Shown piece after piece: positions 11,810-23,400 of a stretch of 64,000 nt of DNA. Position 1 is the first letter of the stretch, and every line of letters starts with the position of its first letter. Origin of the DNA: Ustulina deusta (lineage: Eukaryota; Ascomycota; Sordariomycetes; Xylariales; Xylariaceae); assembly GCA_023159155.1 (NCBI GenBank), contig JAJNNX010000026.1, forward strand, positions 310,001 through 374,000. Direction: 5' to 3'. A program made the position numbers and the translations under genes. The notes beneath the pieces are model-generated. The model did no database searches. It was not told where the DNA came from and saw only the letters and a list, made by a program, of their open reading frames with translations.

Positions 11810-13283
11810 GTACGCGTTAGATGATACGAGACCAATAGACTAATTGAGGATTGTGTTGATTTGATATCAAAGTTGTCTGTATTTCATTGCAAGGATAGGT
11901 GAGGACGATCATAGTGTCGGCTTTTGCTCACTCTGCTATGTCTATCGTCACTACATCTGCTAGTACAAATGTACTCAGATAAATTCTTAGCCATAGCGAG
12001 CTAAAAGAGAATGTATATAATGTTCTACGCCCGTTCTTGCGCTAGCATTCCTAAGGTAAACATAACAACTTAGTATTGCAGTTTATGTCCTGACGGGTGG
12101 AAAGGGGTTGAACCTGCTCGGAGGCGTGTTGAAGCTTTGACGAGCATATATTTCCGTGTGCACACACGAACCAAGGAGACTCCATGTCCCCCCATCGCTC
12201 TAGCTTTTTTTGATATCAAGTCGATTTTGGCCTCAGATACCCAACTGTGTCACATAGTCCCGGGCCCAAGAGAGCTCGGCGACTGCGACATTCGGGTTAG
12301 CGATTGCCACCTTTAGAAAAGTCTATGAATATTCTGGAAGCATAGAAAACGCTTAAGACCATCGTTGCAGCTTGGACTAAGGTTTTCAATTCTAATGAAT
12401 GACTAAAGAGAAGAAAGGAAAGGAATGAGGGAAGGAAGACGGGAATTTAAAAAGAATGACTTTAAGAATTACTCATCCGCCGGTCCACGGCGAGAAGTGG
12501 TCGTCTCGAGATCCAAATATTCGGAGGAGGTATCAAAACCGATGAACCTGCACAATCTGGGCGTAAGAGGGCCGTATCATTCTCGCAGACCGGTAGCTTT
12601 GAACATGGTATTCGTGATTAACTCTCCGAGATCGCTGCCCGGAAAGACACGATGTGTGGCAAGATGGTGAGATGCGACGAGACCACTAGGCCTTGCCACT
12701 CGTTTCATCTCCCTGAGGACCTATATTACAGTCTCATGGTGGTGACTGGTCGGGAGGTGACCATCTAGCAGGGACGGTTAGCACTGGTATTCGAAAAGTG
12801 TGTCTTGCTCGTATAATGTTACCGGTAGGCTGCTTGGGGGCGAAGAACTGAATTTATCACATTATGTAGCATTTGTACTTCGGCGTTGGTGGTGTTACCT
12901 ATTGTGTGCGTAGGTTCAATCACGTTCCCTTAGTTGAGGCACAGGTAAACCATTCACTCACTACCTGGTAGGTACTTGCCGGTAGTTCCCAGAACCTAGG
13001 TAACCTGCCTGGTACCTCAAGCCTGGAGTTTATACCGATCAGCCCCACCTTAGAACTATGTACCTACATATACCGGTAGGTAAGTATATTGTAGCAGAAA
13101 TATGTGGGGACAGTGCTATTATCGATAAGGAGCGCCCTATTTAGTTGATAAGGTAGGTATGAAACCATCGTCATTGTTCACCTGGATCATCGCCTTTCCT
13201 GCCTACATGTACCTGTCTCCCTTTGAGAAGGGAGACAGACCTATGCAACGAAATTCTTCTATAATTTTTTCCCTCTAACAGCC
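11810..13283. other. Intergenic stretch before ESS2
   Basis: No gene recognised. A purine-rich tract (AAAGAGAAGAAAGGAAAGGAATGAGGGAAGG-like) lies at about 12405-12440. From 12890 to 13090 there are many GGTAGGTA and ACCTAGGT words. The final 80 bases hold a hairpin (listed separately) and a CTAACAG just before the ESS2 ATG, which would also fit the end of an intron in the 5' leader. Confidence 0.45.
13213..13238. repeat. 11-bp perfect hairpin in the presumed ESS2 leader
   Basis: CTGTCTCCCTT (13213-13223) and its reverse complement (13228-13238) flank a TGAG tetraloop, 45 bases upstream of the ESS2 ATG. The stem is perfect. If transcribed in the 5' leader it could affect translation, unless it is removed with an intron that may end at 13281. 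Confidence 0.6.
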
Positions 13284-14642
13284 ATGGAGCCTGATACAAA
13301 CATGTCGACCGCCCTCGTCCGCAAGAGGGACGACCTCGAGCTAATGCCACCACCACCACCGCCAAAACGGATCAAGCGGCCAAAGAAGGTCATCGACGAG
13401 GACAGCTACACAGACGCCCTCTCGCAAATCATAGCGCGAGACTTCTTCCCAGGTCTCCTCGAAAGCGAGACGCAACAGGAGTATCTCGACGCGCTGGACT
13501 CAAAAGACCCCGAGTGGATATCGAGCGCCAGCCGCCGTCTTCAACATGTGATGACGCCCGGCCGCAAGAGGGCGAGGAGGGGCACGTCGCTAGCCCCGGG
13601 CTCCCAAACGCCCCGCGGCTTCGTGGGCGACACGCCCGTCTCCGTCTCCGCGCAGTCGAGCGCCTCCGCCCCCCAAGACGACAAGCCCGAGATCGACACG
13701 AACATGAGCTTGAGCGCCTTCCAGTCCAAGTACACGAGCGAGGACAACGAGAGCTTCTACAAGCTGCTGGATAAACAGAACTCGAAGCGCGCCGAGAAGT
13801 ACGCGTGGCTTTGGGCCGGCAACAAGCTGCCCTCCAAGATGCAGCTGGCGCAGAAGCAGGTCGAGGCGAAGCTGCTGGCGTCGGGGAAGAGCCTGGAGGA
13901 CGACGGCTTCAGGCAGGACAGGCTCGCCATCAGGGACAAAGACGACCGGCCAGCGCAGCCCGATGCCTGGAAGTCGCTTCCCAACAACGCCCTCATGTTC
14001 ACGCCGGACGGCGTCGAAGACGACGGGATGGAAACGCGGATCCAGGCCGCCGAGGCCGCGTCGCGCGCCCCGCCAAAAGCAGTGAACTATCAGAACACCC
14101 GTCTTCCGGCCGCCCTGACCGCCGACGAAGAGTCGATCCCACCTTCGCCCTCGCTCTCCGCGATCCGGGATGCCATCGCCGGCCGCCGGAGACCGGACAG
14201 CGAAGCAACCTCGACGGCGGCAGCCGGCAGCGAGACGCCCCGGGTGAACGGGTATGCGTTCGTCGACGACGACGACGAGCCCGGACACGACGTCCCGCGA
14301 GCCGTGCCGGAAATCAATCTCGGCCCCGGCGACGCGACGCCGAACCCGTTCGTGATAAAGGAGCAGAGCCGACGCGAGGCGCTGCACCACCACATGGTCG
14401 ACCGCATATCGCAGTCGAAGCGCGCCTCTTCGAGGCTCGGCGCCACGGGCAAGGTGGACGAGACGCCCGTGCCCAGGTTCCCGAGTAGTCCGCGGGTGAC
14501 GGCCGGCGGCCTGACGCCCGCTGCGCAGCGCCTGTGGAGCAAGATCGGGAACTCGGCCAGTGTCACGCCCCGCACGCCGTTCGGACAAAGCACCCCGATG
14601 CGGACGGTGAGAGGGTCGAAATTAAAGCAGATGTCGAAGTAA
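13284..14642 (+). CDS. ess2: ESS2/DGCR14 family nuclear splicing protein
   Basis: Single exon of 452 residues. The N-terminus has a proline run (six Pro) and a basic patch KRIKRPKKVIDEDSYTDAL, then IIARDFFPGLLESETQQEYLDAL, the conserved opening of the ES2 domain (human DGCR14/ESS2, fission yeast Bis1). Mid-protein ENESFYKLLDKQNSKRAEKY-like sequence and the C-terminal LTPAAQRLWSKIG and TPRTPFGQSTPMRTVRG are also family signatures. Homologues associate with late spliceosomal complexes in the nucleus. The start at 13284 is the first ATG after CTAACAGCC; a second Met lies 6 codons on. The gene is markedly GC-rich, with G/C at third positions, which opens long shadow frames on both strands. It converges on CSE1 about 460 bases downstream. 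Identity is confident; the precise splicing role is known only from homologues. Confidence 0.9.
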   Translation: MEPDTNMSTALVRKRDDLELMPPPPPPKRIKRPKKVIDEDSYTDALSQIIARDFFPGLLESETQQEYLDALDSKDPEWISSASRRLQHVMTPGRKRARRGTSLAPGSQTPRGFVGDTPVSVSAQSSASAPQDDKPEIDTNMSLSAFQSKYTSEDNESFYKLLDKQNSKRAEKYAWLWAGNKLPSKMQLAQKQVEAKLLASGKSLEDDGFRQDRLAIRDKDDRPAQPDAWKSLPNNALMFTPDGVEDDGMETRIQAAEAASRAPPKAVNYQNTRLPAALTADEESIPPSPSLSAIRDAIAGRRRPDSEATSTAAAGSETPRVNGYAFVDDDDEPGHDVPRAVPEINLGPGDATPNPFVIKEQSRREALHHHMVDRISQSKRASSRLGATGKVDETPVPRFPSSPRVTAGGLTPAAQRLWSKIGNSASVTPRTPFGQSTPMRTVRGSKLKQMSK

Positions 14643-15101
14643 GCAGGTCGGTGTATCAACAGATAGGTGGCCCGAGGAAGGAAGCGCACAGAATATTTGG
14701 AGACACACACGGTTAATGGCTAACGGCTGTACTCGAACAATGAGATTATTATATGATACCCTGATAGAGAACAATTCACAACTGGTAATTTACGATTACC
14801 ATGCAAACTGGCCTTACGATTCTCTCGAATATCAGTGTGTATTCTAAATGAACATGGCGTTTTCTACGTGTGTTACTGCGGTGAAGAACAAGCGAAAATC
14901 TTCCATTGATGGGAACCACAACAGGCAATACATGTTGTCTTCTGCTCCGTCCAACTCCGTCCAAGCCCTCACGATATACGGCCTAAAACTTTTGGGAATC
15001 AATGACCCTCAACGTATAAATATTTTTAGTGGATACCCTTCTTCGATGACCTTGTAGTCAAATTCAATGGCGTTCTCTCCTGGGTCTCAGAGGGTACACA
15101 G
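14643..15101. other. Short convergent intergenic region (ESS2 / CSE1)
   Basis: This is the space between the stop codons of two genes facing each other. It is AT-rich and contains no plausible gene. It should hold the 3' untranslated ends and poly(A) sites of both; no terminator element is unambiguous. Confidence 0.6.
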
Positions 15102-18100
15102 CTAAGACACATACATAGCCAAAGCCTGCCTGCCCTCGCCTGTCAGGCGATTCATATATTCGGCGATAGCACCATTATGCCGGGCGTTGGCGTCCATGAG
15201 GTACTGACGCACCCACTGCTGTATATCCTGGACCTCGGGGAAGTCGTCGCGTGCCGCCTTTTTGCAAGTGTTGAGGGGTGTAAAGCCCAGACCGAAACCG
15301 ATATCATCAACATCAGCCTCATTGATAACCTCGTCGCCAGTGCCCATGGTCACCTTGGGTGGGTTCATGAGCATGTTGAGCATGGCTTCACAAGTGAATC
15401 GCCAGCCCTTGACATATCGCTGCGCGAAGGCGCTGCTGTCTCCCATCGACTTCGCGAAGGAGATTACAGCTGCCTTCCGGTCTACCGGGCGGACAAGTTG
15501 TTCCGATGTCGGTAGGATAATAGTCAAATAGATTTGTGTGAATAGATTGTTTTGCACAAGATCGACTTGACTGACGAAGAAATCTGCTCCAAGACGGGCC
15601 TCTGGTTTGGCTGATATGAGGTGATAAAAGCGTACAAATCGTAGTTTGAATGAGTCCGATGGATTAGATTGGAGCTTAGTGAAGAGAAGCTCCAGAATAC
15701 TCTTGAAATATGGTTCCAGTGTAGCTCTGTAATACATTAGTTATCGCCACAAATAGCGCGATGGCGTGTGCTCGACGTACTGGGGTATTGATAATGCAAT
15801 AGATTCCAAGAGATCAAATGCGTTCTGTTCAGTCTTCTTGCCTCTTAAGAGGCCTTGAAATATGCCTAAAATAGGTTGAACTTGGTTCTCGGTCAAAATG
15901 AACTGTGTAGCTCTGGGTATTATCGCTACTAATAATCTCGTGAGTGCCGGAACGTTACCCCTAGTTTCCCAAGTGGTAGGTAGCATCAACAGGGGGACGA
16001 GGGCCTGGTAGTGATTAGGTAGTGCCCCTGATGGGTTCAGCTCTAATAGTTTGGCGAAAAGCTGGAAAACATAGGGCATAAATTCTGGCGGTCTGTTAGC
16101 GCTATCCTGTACAAATGAACCATCTTGTTTCTCACCATTCACTTCCTCTGTGATGATCAAGTTCAAAGGCTCCCAGAGGCGCTCTTCCAACTTCGAGGTT
16201 CCATTAGATGAGCCACAGCTACTTTTAGTTAGCGAAATCTACACGTAAGGCGGTAAATGTTAAAACATTACCTGACGACGGCACCTAACGCCTCAAAATG
16301 GTAATAGTAGAACCGTGGATTGCTCGGGTTCGCCTTAATGACATTGGTGATTGAGACTAGGTGATCGAGGACCATATCATCGAAGTTAAGAATACCCGTG
16401 TTCATGACGATGAGGACGCGCATAATACAACGCATGAGGAACTCGTTTTCTTGCATCTTTGCAGGCGAACTTTCTTTCTCAACAAGTTTAAAAAGATGTT
16501 CTAGCAGGTCCTTTGCGAATTGCTCGATGTCAGCCCTGCCAAAGATGCGTGCGCCAGAGTCGTCTGCTAGGTATAGCAACCTCTCAACAGCGATAGCTGC
16601 ATATGTGTATACTACGTAGTTGGAAGAACCTAGATTTTGAATGAGAGGTTGAAAAGCAGCCTGCCATTGCTCCTTGGTCAATTGGCTTCGGAACGTGTAT
16701 AGGTACTTGATCGCATCAACTTTTGCGATGGGCTCAACACCCGCGTCACCAACTAGGTCGTTCGCAACATGCTGCTGGAAGAAATCGACGACATTGAGCA
16801 ATTCATTGACTGTCTTCACACCATGTGATGCTGTGACAGCACCTTTGGCTGCGATTGACAAGAAAAGCGATATCGCGGTGTCCTTGTCCTTCCAGCTGGA
16901 CTTGCCTTGCTCGAGATAGTGGTTGATATATCTGCCGGTTACAGAGGTGACTAACTGTTCAAATTTGCCCTGAAGCTGACTTAGGAAGTCTGTCGCAGCT
17001 CGCCTTCGGGAGTCTGTGTCCGAGCCTTCGAGATCGCGGCGGATGAATTCAATGGGTTCGTCCTCAAATAGTTCCATGTCGGAATCTCGAAGCGCCACGT
17101 TGGGAAGAACCACTTTCTCCACAACCTGGCTGAGCACATTCTCGTCATTGAAAGCTCCCGAATGCTGTGTAGTTCCGGCAATGGCTGTCAGAAAGTGGAG
17201 CGCTTTGCTAACTAGGTTGTCGTACTTGGTCTCCGGCCCGATGGTGGATAGTAGATTCCAGGCCTTAGAGATGAAAACTTGGGTGTACCGACCGAAATCA
17301 TCATCGTACTTCTGCACATAAAGTTCTAGTGCCTCGCAAATATCAGCCTTAACAATTTCAATGATACCCGCTTCCGAGTCGTCATCGGTCGCTAGTATCG
17401 GGTTGTCGTAGTCAAGATACTTGTGAAGGAGTGTCGAGATATGCTCTAGGTTGGATTCAAACTGAGGCGGCATCTCCTGGCAGGATAAATCGTAGAATAC
17501 CTTGACCAAGAGGCTCATCGTATCGAAATAGCCCTTGAGGGCATCCTTATTATTCTGGTTTGCGTCGATCTGCTGGTCGGTTGCCTACACCACGTTAGGT
17601 ACAAACGCCCACTTGAAGGTAAAGAAGCTGCTGTGTACCTACACTGAGAAGGCTGAGGAACGGCGAGGCAAATGTGCCCAACACATGGTTGATCTCGGTG
17701 TACAGGGCATCGGATCTGTATAACGGCCTCCATCTTACAAATATGGAATGGGCAACCTCCAGCACTCCGTTGTTAACCTTGTAGTTGTCGGGCGTAAAAC
17801 GAGAGACGAGATCCTACCAGGACACTCGTGTCAGAGACAAGGTCAATTCTCACTGGGAAATAGCCAAGGTACCTGAACTAGGGTATCCCATCGGTCCCAG
17901 AAATCAGAGTCGGCGACTATGCTAATAGCCTCTCCTAGCTGTGTCTGGATGGTAGCGGGGCATGCGATCATGAGCCCAATAAGCTCCCGTTTTATCGTAT
18001 TGACCTCGTCAAGGGGTAGTTTGTAGTTGCGGTCCTCGTCCTGCACGGCGCGGTCATTAGCGAACGTATAGAAGATGCACCGAAAAGGACGACCGTGTAG

Positions 18101-18432
18101 CTCACGTACCACATAGTTGTGTCGGATAAAGTTCTTGAAGCAGAGGGCGCCGGCGAGGCGGATCTTTGGCTCGAAGGATTCGGTAGCGACAATTTTGAGA
18201 AGCTGTAGGGAAAACTGAGGTTTCTTTTCCTCTAGCTTGAGGAGGTTTTCCGCTGCAATTTAAGTTAGCAACAATTGGACTCCGGGCAGGAATAGTGGCC
18301 GGCAATATGGGAGGAGAGAGACGGGCGTTGACGGCGGGGTAGAACGGCTCATGTTGCTGTACCTTTTTTATGCTTCACGGGGTCCAGTGTCGCATCTAGC
18401 AGTTGTGCAATCTGGCCGATATCTGAAGCCAT
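15102..18432 (-). CDS. cse1: Exportin-2 / importin-alpha re-exporter CSE1
   Basis: Seven exons on the minus strand: 18432-18363, 18252-18110, 18040-17873, 17813-17643, 17584-16272, 16221-15781 and 15726-15102, summing to 976 residues, the usual size for CSE1/CAS. The N-terminus MASDIGQIAQLLDATLDP followed by AENLLKLEE is the importin-beta N-terminal domain. RLAGALCFKNFIRHNYV, FTPDNYKVNNGVLEVAHSIF, RWRPLYRSDALYTEINHVL and the C-terminal PEFMPYVFQLFAKLLELNPSG are strongly family-like. CSE1 carries importin-alpha back to the cytoplasm with Ran-GTP, recharging classical nuclear import. All junctions keep frame. The acceptor of exon 6 is a tandem AAGTAG: either AG keeps the frame and gives one residue more or less. 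No break was seen. Adjacent to and convergent with ESS2. Confidence 0.95.
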
Positions 18433-20458
18433 ATTGACTACCTTGTGCCGAGACGACGAGAGAGGCAGCAAGGTTGGAGGGGGAGGATGAGTGGGTTCGC
18501 AAGTTGGGGCGGCGTGAAAGAAATAGGTAAATGTTTCCAAGTTGTTTGGAGGATACCGTTGCAGCTATCAACTTTTTATTGACATGACAGAAGGCTCTGG
18601 GCAACGGCAACACCAGCTAGGTACCTCCCTGTGCCTGTAGGTAGCTCCTTTGGGGAGGGGACTAGGAGGTACCTAGTGCTATTTAGTCTAGGTACTTATA
18701 TATTGGGTTAGTCTAATAAGGTAGGAGCTGGGATGGACCCAAGCTTTGGGAGTAAAGGTGGGTTCTTAGATACCTATGTGAGGTGGCTAGGTAGTAGGTA
18801 CGCAACCCCGCCGTTATAAATGAATACCCACTAGGACTGAGGGGCATTCGATGAGCACAACTGGACTACTTACTAATATAGCCTGAGGTAGGCAGGTTAA
18901 GTACTGAAATGACTTGAACCAATTAAGAGTACATAGGTAGGTAAGTAGGTATGCATCTCTCTCTACCTAGTGCTACTTTCACTTGGGCAACATGTACAAA
19001 GCTATGTAGGATAAGCATACTACCTAGCAAGTAGTACTAGGAAATAAATACACGTGGGTATAAGTACTATATGTAGTCTAGTGTAGAAGCGCCTATTTTA
19101 ATGCACCGATACTCAGTATCACATGATAACTTCGCTGCCTAGAAACCCCCAAGCTGTTTTTAAATAGCTTGTTCCTCTTATACATATATGTATTTACCAG
19201 GGAATTTTATCATTATGTATTCTGCCCTGCTATTCTCCGGGACTAGCACGCATGATACCTTATGAGATCTTTATAGGTATTAGTATTAGTAAATGGACTA
19301 GACTAGGTCAGACTGGTTAAGGTGAATCATGTTTGACACTGGGATTGGCTGAGAAGGGCTCGCGCTACCTGACACGGGGTTTTTTTTTCTTTCTTGGTTC
19401 TCTCCTTGACTAGAGATACCTAAGGTAGGTGCCTGAAGGGGCATGAGCTTAAATGTTCATGACTTTTTGTTAGTGCGGGACCGGAAGATAGAACTTATCT
19501 CCGAACAACCTTTGAAGTTATTTAAGATAATACCCAGTCTACATAAGGTACCTGGTATAAAGGTACCTACAGGTAAAAAGTATGTAGGTAGTATACCTAG
19601 GCAACCTAGGTAGGTACTTATACATAACACGCCTTTTTATAGACCCTTTGCCAAAGTGGTGCTGCTGCATGGACACTAAAAGGGTAACTAGTGGTGGGGA
19701 CGTGGGTTCATCCACACCAAGCCATCCGCTATCTTCTTCAGCACTTCACTTTACCGGCCGGGATTCGGTTCAACTTCATATCATTCATTCAGTCCTTCTT
19801 CTAATGTTGTGCTGTGCCCTATGTTCGCCTTCTGCTTCGACCAACATCCAGCATACAACATCCAACCGACGCCGTCGAACCATTTACGAAACAACTTCCC
19901 GTGTCTCATCCTCGCCCTCGCGCTTCCCCATGAACTTATCGACCATCGTCACGTCCCCTCTCTCGTCTCTCAATGTGTGTCCTTGATGTCCATCTATATC
20001 TCCCTCCCGGCAAACCTCGAGATAAACTACTCTATACTACCACTGCCCCGGAGATATCGAAGCTAAGGAGATAAGGGCGAGAGCGCGGAGCCAGACAGGC
20101 GGACAGAGCTCACTAGAGATCGTGGAGTGAAGTACGATTTCTCCGGATATCAACTCCAACTTTTAGATCAACGAGGAGAGCCGCACCCTATTGTCTTCGA
20201 TAAGCTTGCAAATGCTTGATTAGTGCCCGGATTGCTCTATTGAATTGCTTCTATTCGCATGCGATATCTCATTTGCTTGTAGGTTAGTCGGTTTGGTATG
20301 CTCTGCCTTTGGTCTGCTTTGCTTCCGTTCCTGTTCCCGGTCCCGTTTCCGCTTGTGCTCCCAGTGCTTGATGCTGGGTGTTGGGTGTTGGATGCAGGGC
20401 TCGAAATTCGGTACTCTATGATACCTTTGCCTTGCACGTCTATTCGAACGTGGTCGAC
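18433..20458. other. Intergenic region between CSE1 and TSC2 (divergent)
   Basis: Both neighbours are transcribed outward, so promoters are expected here. From about 18615 to 19640 the sequence is dense in AGGTACCT, TAGGTAGG and ACCTAGG words, many palindromic, with no coding frame. From about 19700 to 20460 it becomes pyrimidine-rich (CTCGCCCTCGCGCTTCCCC-like), as in a fungal leader, and probably contains the TSC2 5' untranslated region. No gene supported. Confidence 0.55.
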
Positions 20459-23400
20459 ATGTCCCCGATCATGTGGCTTCATAGAAATCTGGCCTGGCCC
20501 ATCCGCAAACAGCTTGCTCCCACCTCGTATAATTCAAAACATGACGCCCCGTTGCTTCGTGACCCTCGTGACTCGTCCTCTTACATGGATGGTTCGATAG
20601 CTAACATGCTGCATCGAATAGCGTCTCCCGGCCAGCCGGCCACTGCAGAGCACTTTGTTCAGGAACGAGAGATGTCCCCATCTCCTGGTGATGGGGCTCC
20701 GCCATCTCAAGATTCAAAGGCTGTTGGCGGTCTTGCTAGTGTCTTCAAGGGTCTTGCTGGTGCTGCCAAGCTGACCAAGTCCTCACCCGCCGCTGCTCAG
20801 TCGTCCGGGCCCTCGACAATCCAGGTCGAAATAGCTGAACAATTGAACCCAATACCTATCGCCCATGTCCTACCACCTCAGTATATCGCCTTATTCGAAC
20901 AGCTGAAGGATGGAACAATTAATGAACGGGTGGCTGCGGCTAACGCACTGCGTATGGTTGTGGCTAAATATCCTCACAATCCAGTGCGTTTTGTTAACGG
21001 ACCTGTTTTTTGACTTAAACACTGATTAATGATTTACAGGTGCTGGATATTTGGTATGCCGCAAAGGATCTGATAGAGCCAACCAACCCCAAGGCTACTC
21101 GTGTTACCGGTTGGGAACTTTTAGCCGAGTGCGTCAAGCATCCATCTTCGTCCGACCTGGAGCGAAAGGAGTATTTTCAAACAATTTCGGCTCTTTCAAA
21201 CCCCGATGATTTCCACTTGCAACTTGTTGCGCTCGACAATCTGTCCAACCACGGCCGAGATATCTCTGGGTTTGATTATGACATGTTTCCACTGCTATCG
21301 ACGTGGCTCCATTCGAGTTTTCACATGGTACGTAATGCCAGATCCATGGCAAAAAAGCAAGGCTCACGTTCAAAGAGCAAATCAATTGTCACTAAGGAAG
21401 GTCAAGACTTCGCAAACCTCTTCGCGTTTGTAGCTGACGCCATTAAATTCAATTCAGTTCTTGCTGATGATGGCGCGGCGGAAGCTTTGGTGGATAGCTT
21501 GTTGGATATTTGCCAGTTAACCAGTAATGCCGACGACATGCGAGCATGCACTGGCATTTTGGATGCCATTATAACTTTTAGGGCGCTCCCTGGAAGCAAG
21601 CTCAAGCAGTGTGTTCAGATTCTGTCTTCTATACACTGTTTAGTACCGGATGCTCAGAAAGACGCGTGGCATACTATCAGCATCCTGTGTCGGTCCCACA
21701 ACGGCCAAGCAACTATGAGGGTGTTGCTTGATACTCTTAGCGATGCCGGCGCCAATGAAGACAAGAAGTACGATATGCGACACATCCGAGGTGCTCTTTC
21801 GGTTCTCCACAAACTTGTGATGAAGAGCTCGGAAAAGAGCTACCCACCTATACCTTACAGTATATTGGTTGGCGGTTTGTCTAATGTCGTGGAGGCTACG
21901 TCATCCTGGAAGATCTACCTGGACATTCTCAAACTAGCGAATGCGTTATTTTGCTATGGCCAGGGTGATGTTAACTCTATGGTTGCAGACGAAGACTGGA
22001 CACCAATTTTTGACATTGCTGGAGCCTGCTCTGCTGGGGCCGTTACTCTTTTGACCAAATCCAGCCAGACAATTACTTCGCCATTGTCTCACGAAGACAG
22101 CGATCACCCTGAAGCAATAGTAATCAAGGAACTGTTGGGGCTAGTGTCTCAAATCGAAAACGTTGTCAAGACACAACAAGGCCCTTTGATTCAGAGGCAA
22201 GATTGTATCTTGTTCTTCACCAAGATTCACCCAGCAATCCCAGACTCAGCGGTCACCCTAATTTTAGACTATTACAAGGAGTTTCGCTGTTGTTTCCCCT
22301 CGGATGCACAATGGAAAACGAACCTGGATATGGTCTTGGACGCCTTCTTCAAGGACAGAAAGCGCTCTACAGATGTGAGGATGCGGGCTTTGCGCGTAAT
22401 CACGGAGGTTTATGACATGCTGGAGCTCATGAACCATGAGGTAGACCCAGATTTCGTTCTTAACCTCGTGAAGCGCCTACTCACAGGGATAGCCGAGGAG
22501 ACAGATATCATCGTCTTGCAAGAGATTGTGTCATTTGCTGCATCGGTTGCGACTACAATAAGCTTTTCTGTGTTCTGTTATATTACGGACACCTTACGCG
22601 GTATTGTTGGTAGCAACCGGTCTCGCCCAGTCGTTTTCTCGCCCTCACAAATCCCCGCTGCTCCGTTCCCCTCCACGCTGAAGCCATCAGTCACCCAGAC
22701 ACCAGCAAATGTTGTTACAAGGGGCTTCGTACAAATTTTTCTTCGCGTCATGAACGTGGATGTTGCTAAAGCTATCCGTCTCTTTAAGACACTGATTTCA
22801 GTAGCAAAACTCAACAACGAAACCGATGCTCGTCTCACTGCAATGAAGCTCCTATTTCGTGTGAGGGCTGATTGGGCTAATCGAATATTCATCACTACAC
22901 ATACAGAGAGCAATAGTCTGGCGACAGCACTATGTCGTACGGAAGCGGCTATAGCCCGCAAATTATCCGAAGAGGCATCACAACAAGCCAGATTATCAAG
23001 AGCAGAGGCTGGAGGTTCGTCTCGGACTGGTCGAGGTGTATCGTTCTCTCAAGCACAATTGCCAGAACGGACTCCCCCACACCGAGCGGCCAGTGGAACG
23101 AAGACAGGAAATGCCACATACCAATCATTGTGGGTTGCATCTGATTTGGACGCGTTACCAGAAGCGCCGTCTGCAACTGCTAGTCCTGCGCTTTATTCCA
23201 GTGTTTGTGACACTTCCCTTGAGAGCACTTCGGAGGGGGACAAGGCCCTTCTGCCTGTGGGGTTATGGCTCGAGACAATCTTACAATTGATACAAACAGG
23301 TTGCGAATGGGAGGTTTATAGCTTTATTCTTGTCCATCTCCCTTCACAGCTAAGTAATCACGCCGTTTTCAACAGCGCCGTACCTCAGCTACAAGAACTA

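Noticed and set aside
13590..14588. 332-codon minus-strand frame and a 227-codon plus frame over ESS2
   Set aside because: Both are shadows of the GC-rich ESS2 exon: Arg/Gly/Ala-rich composition, no domain, while the ESS2 frame matches its family.
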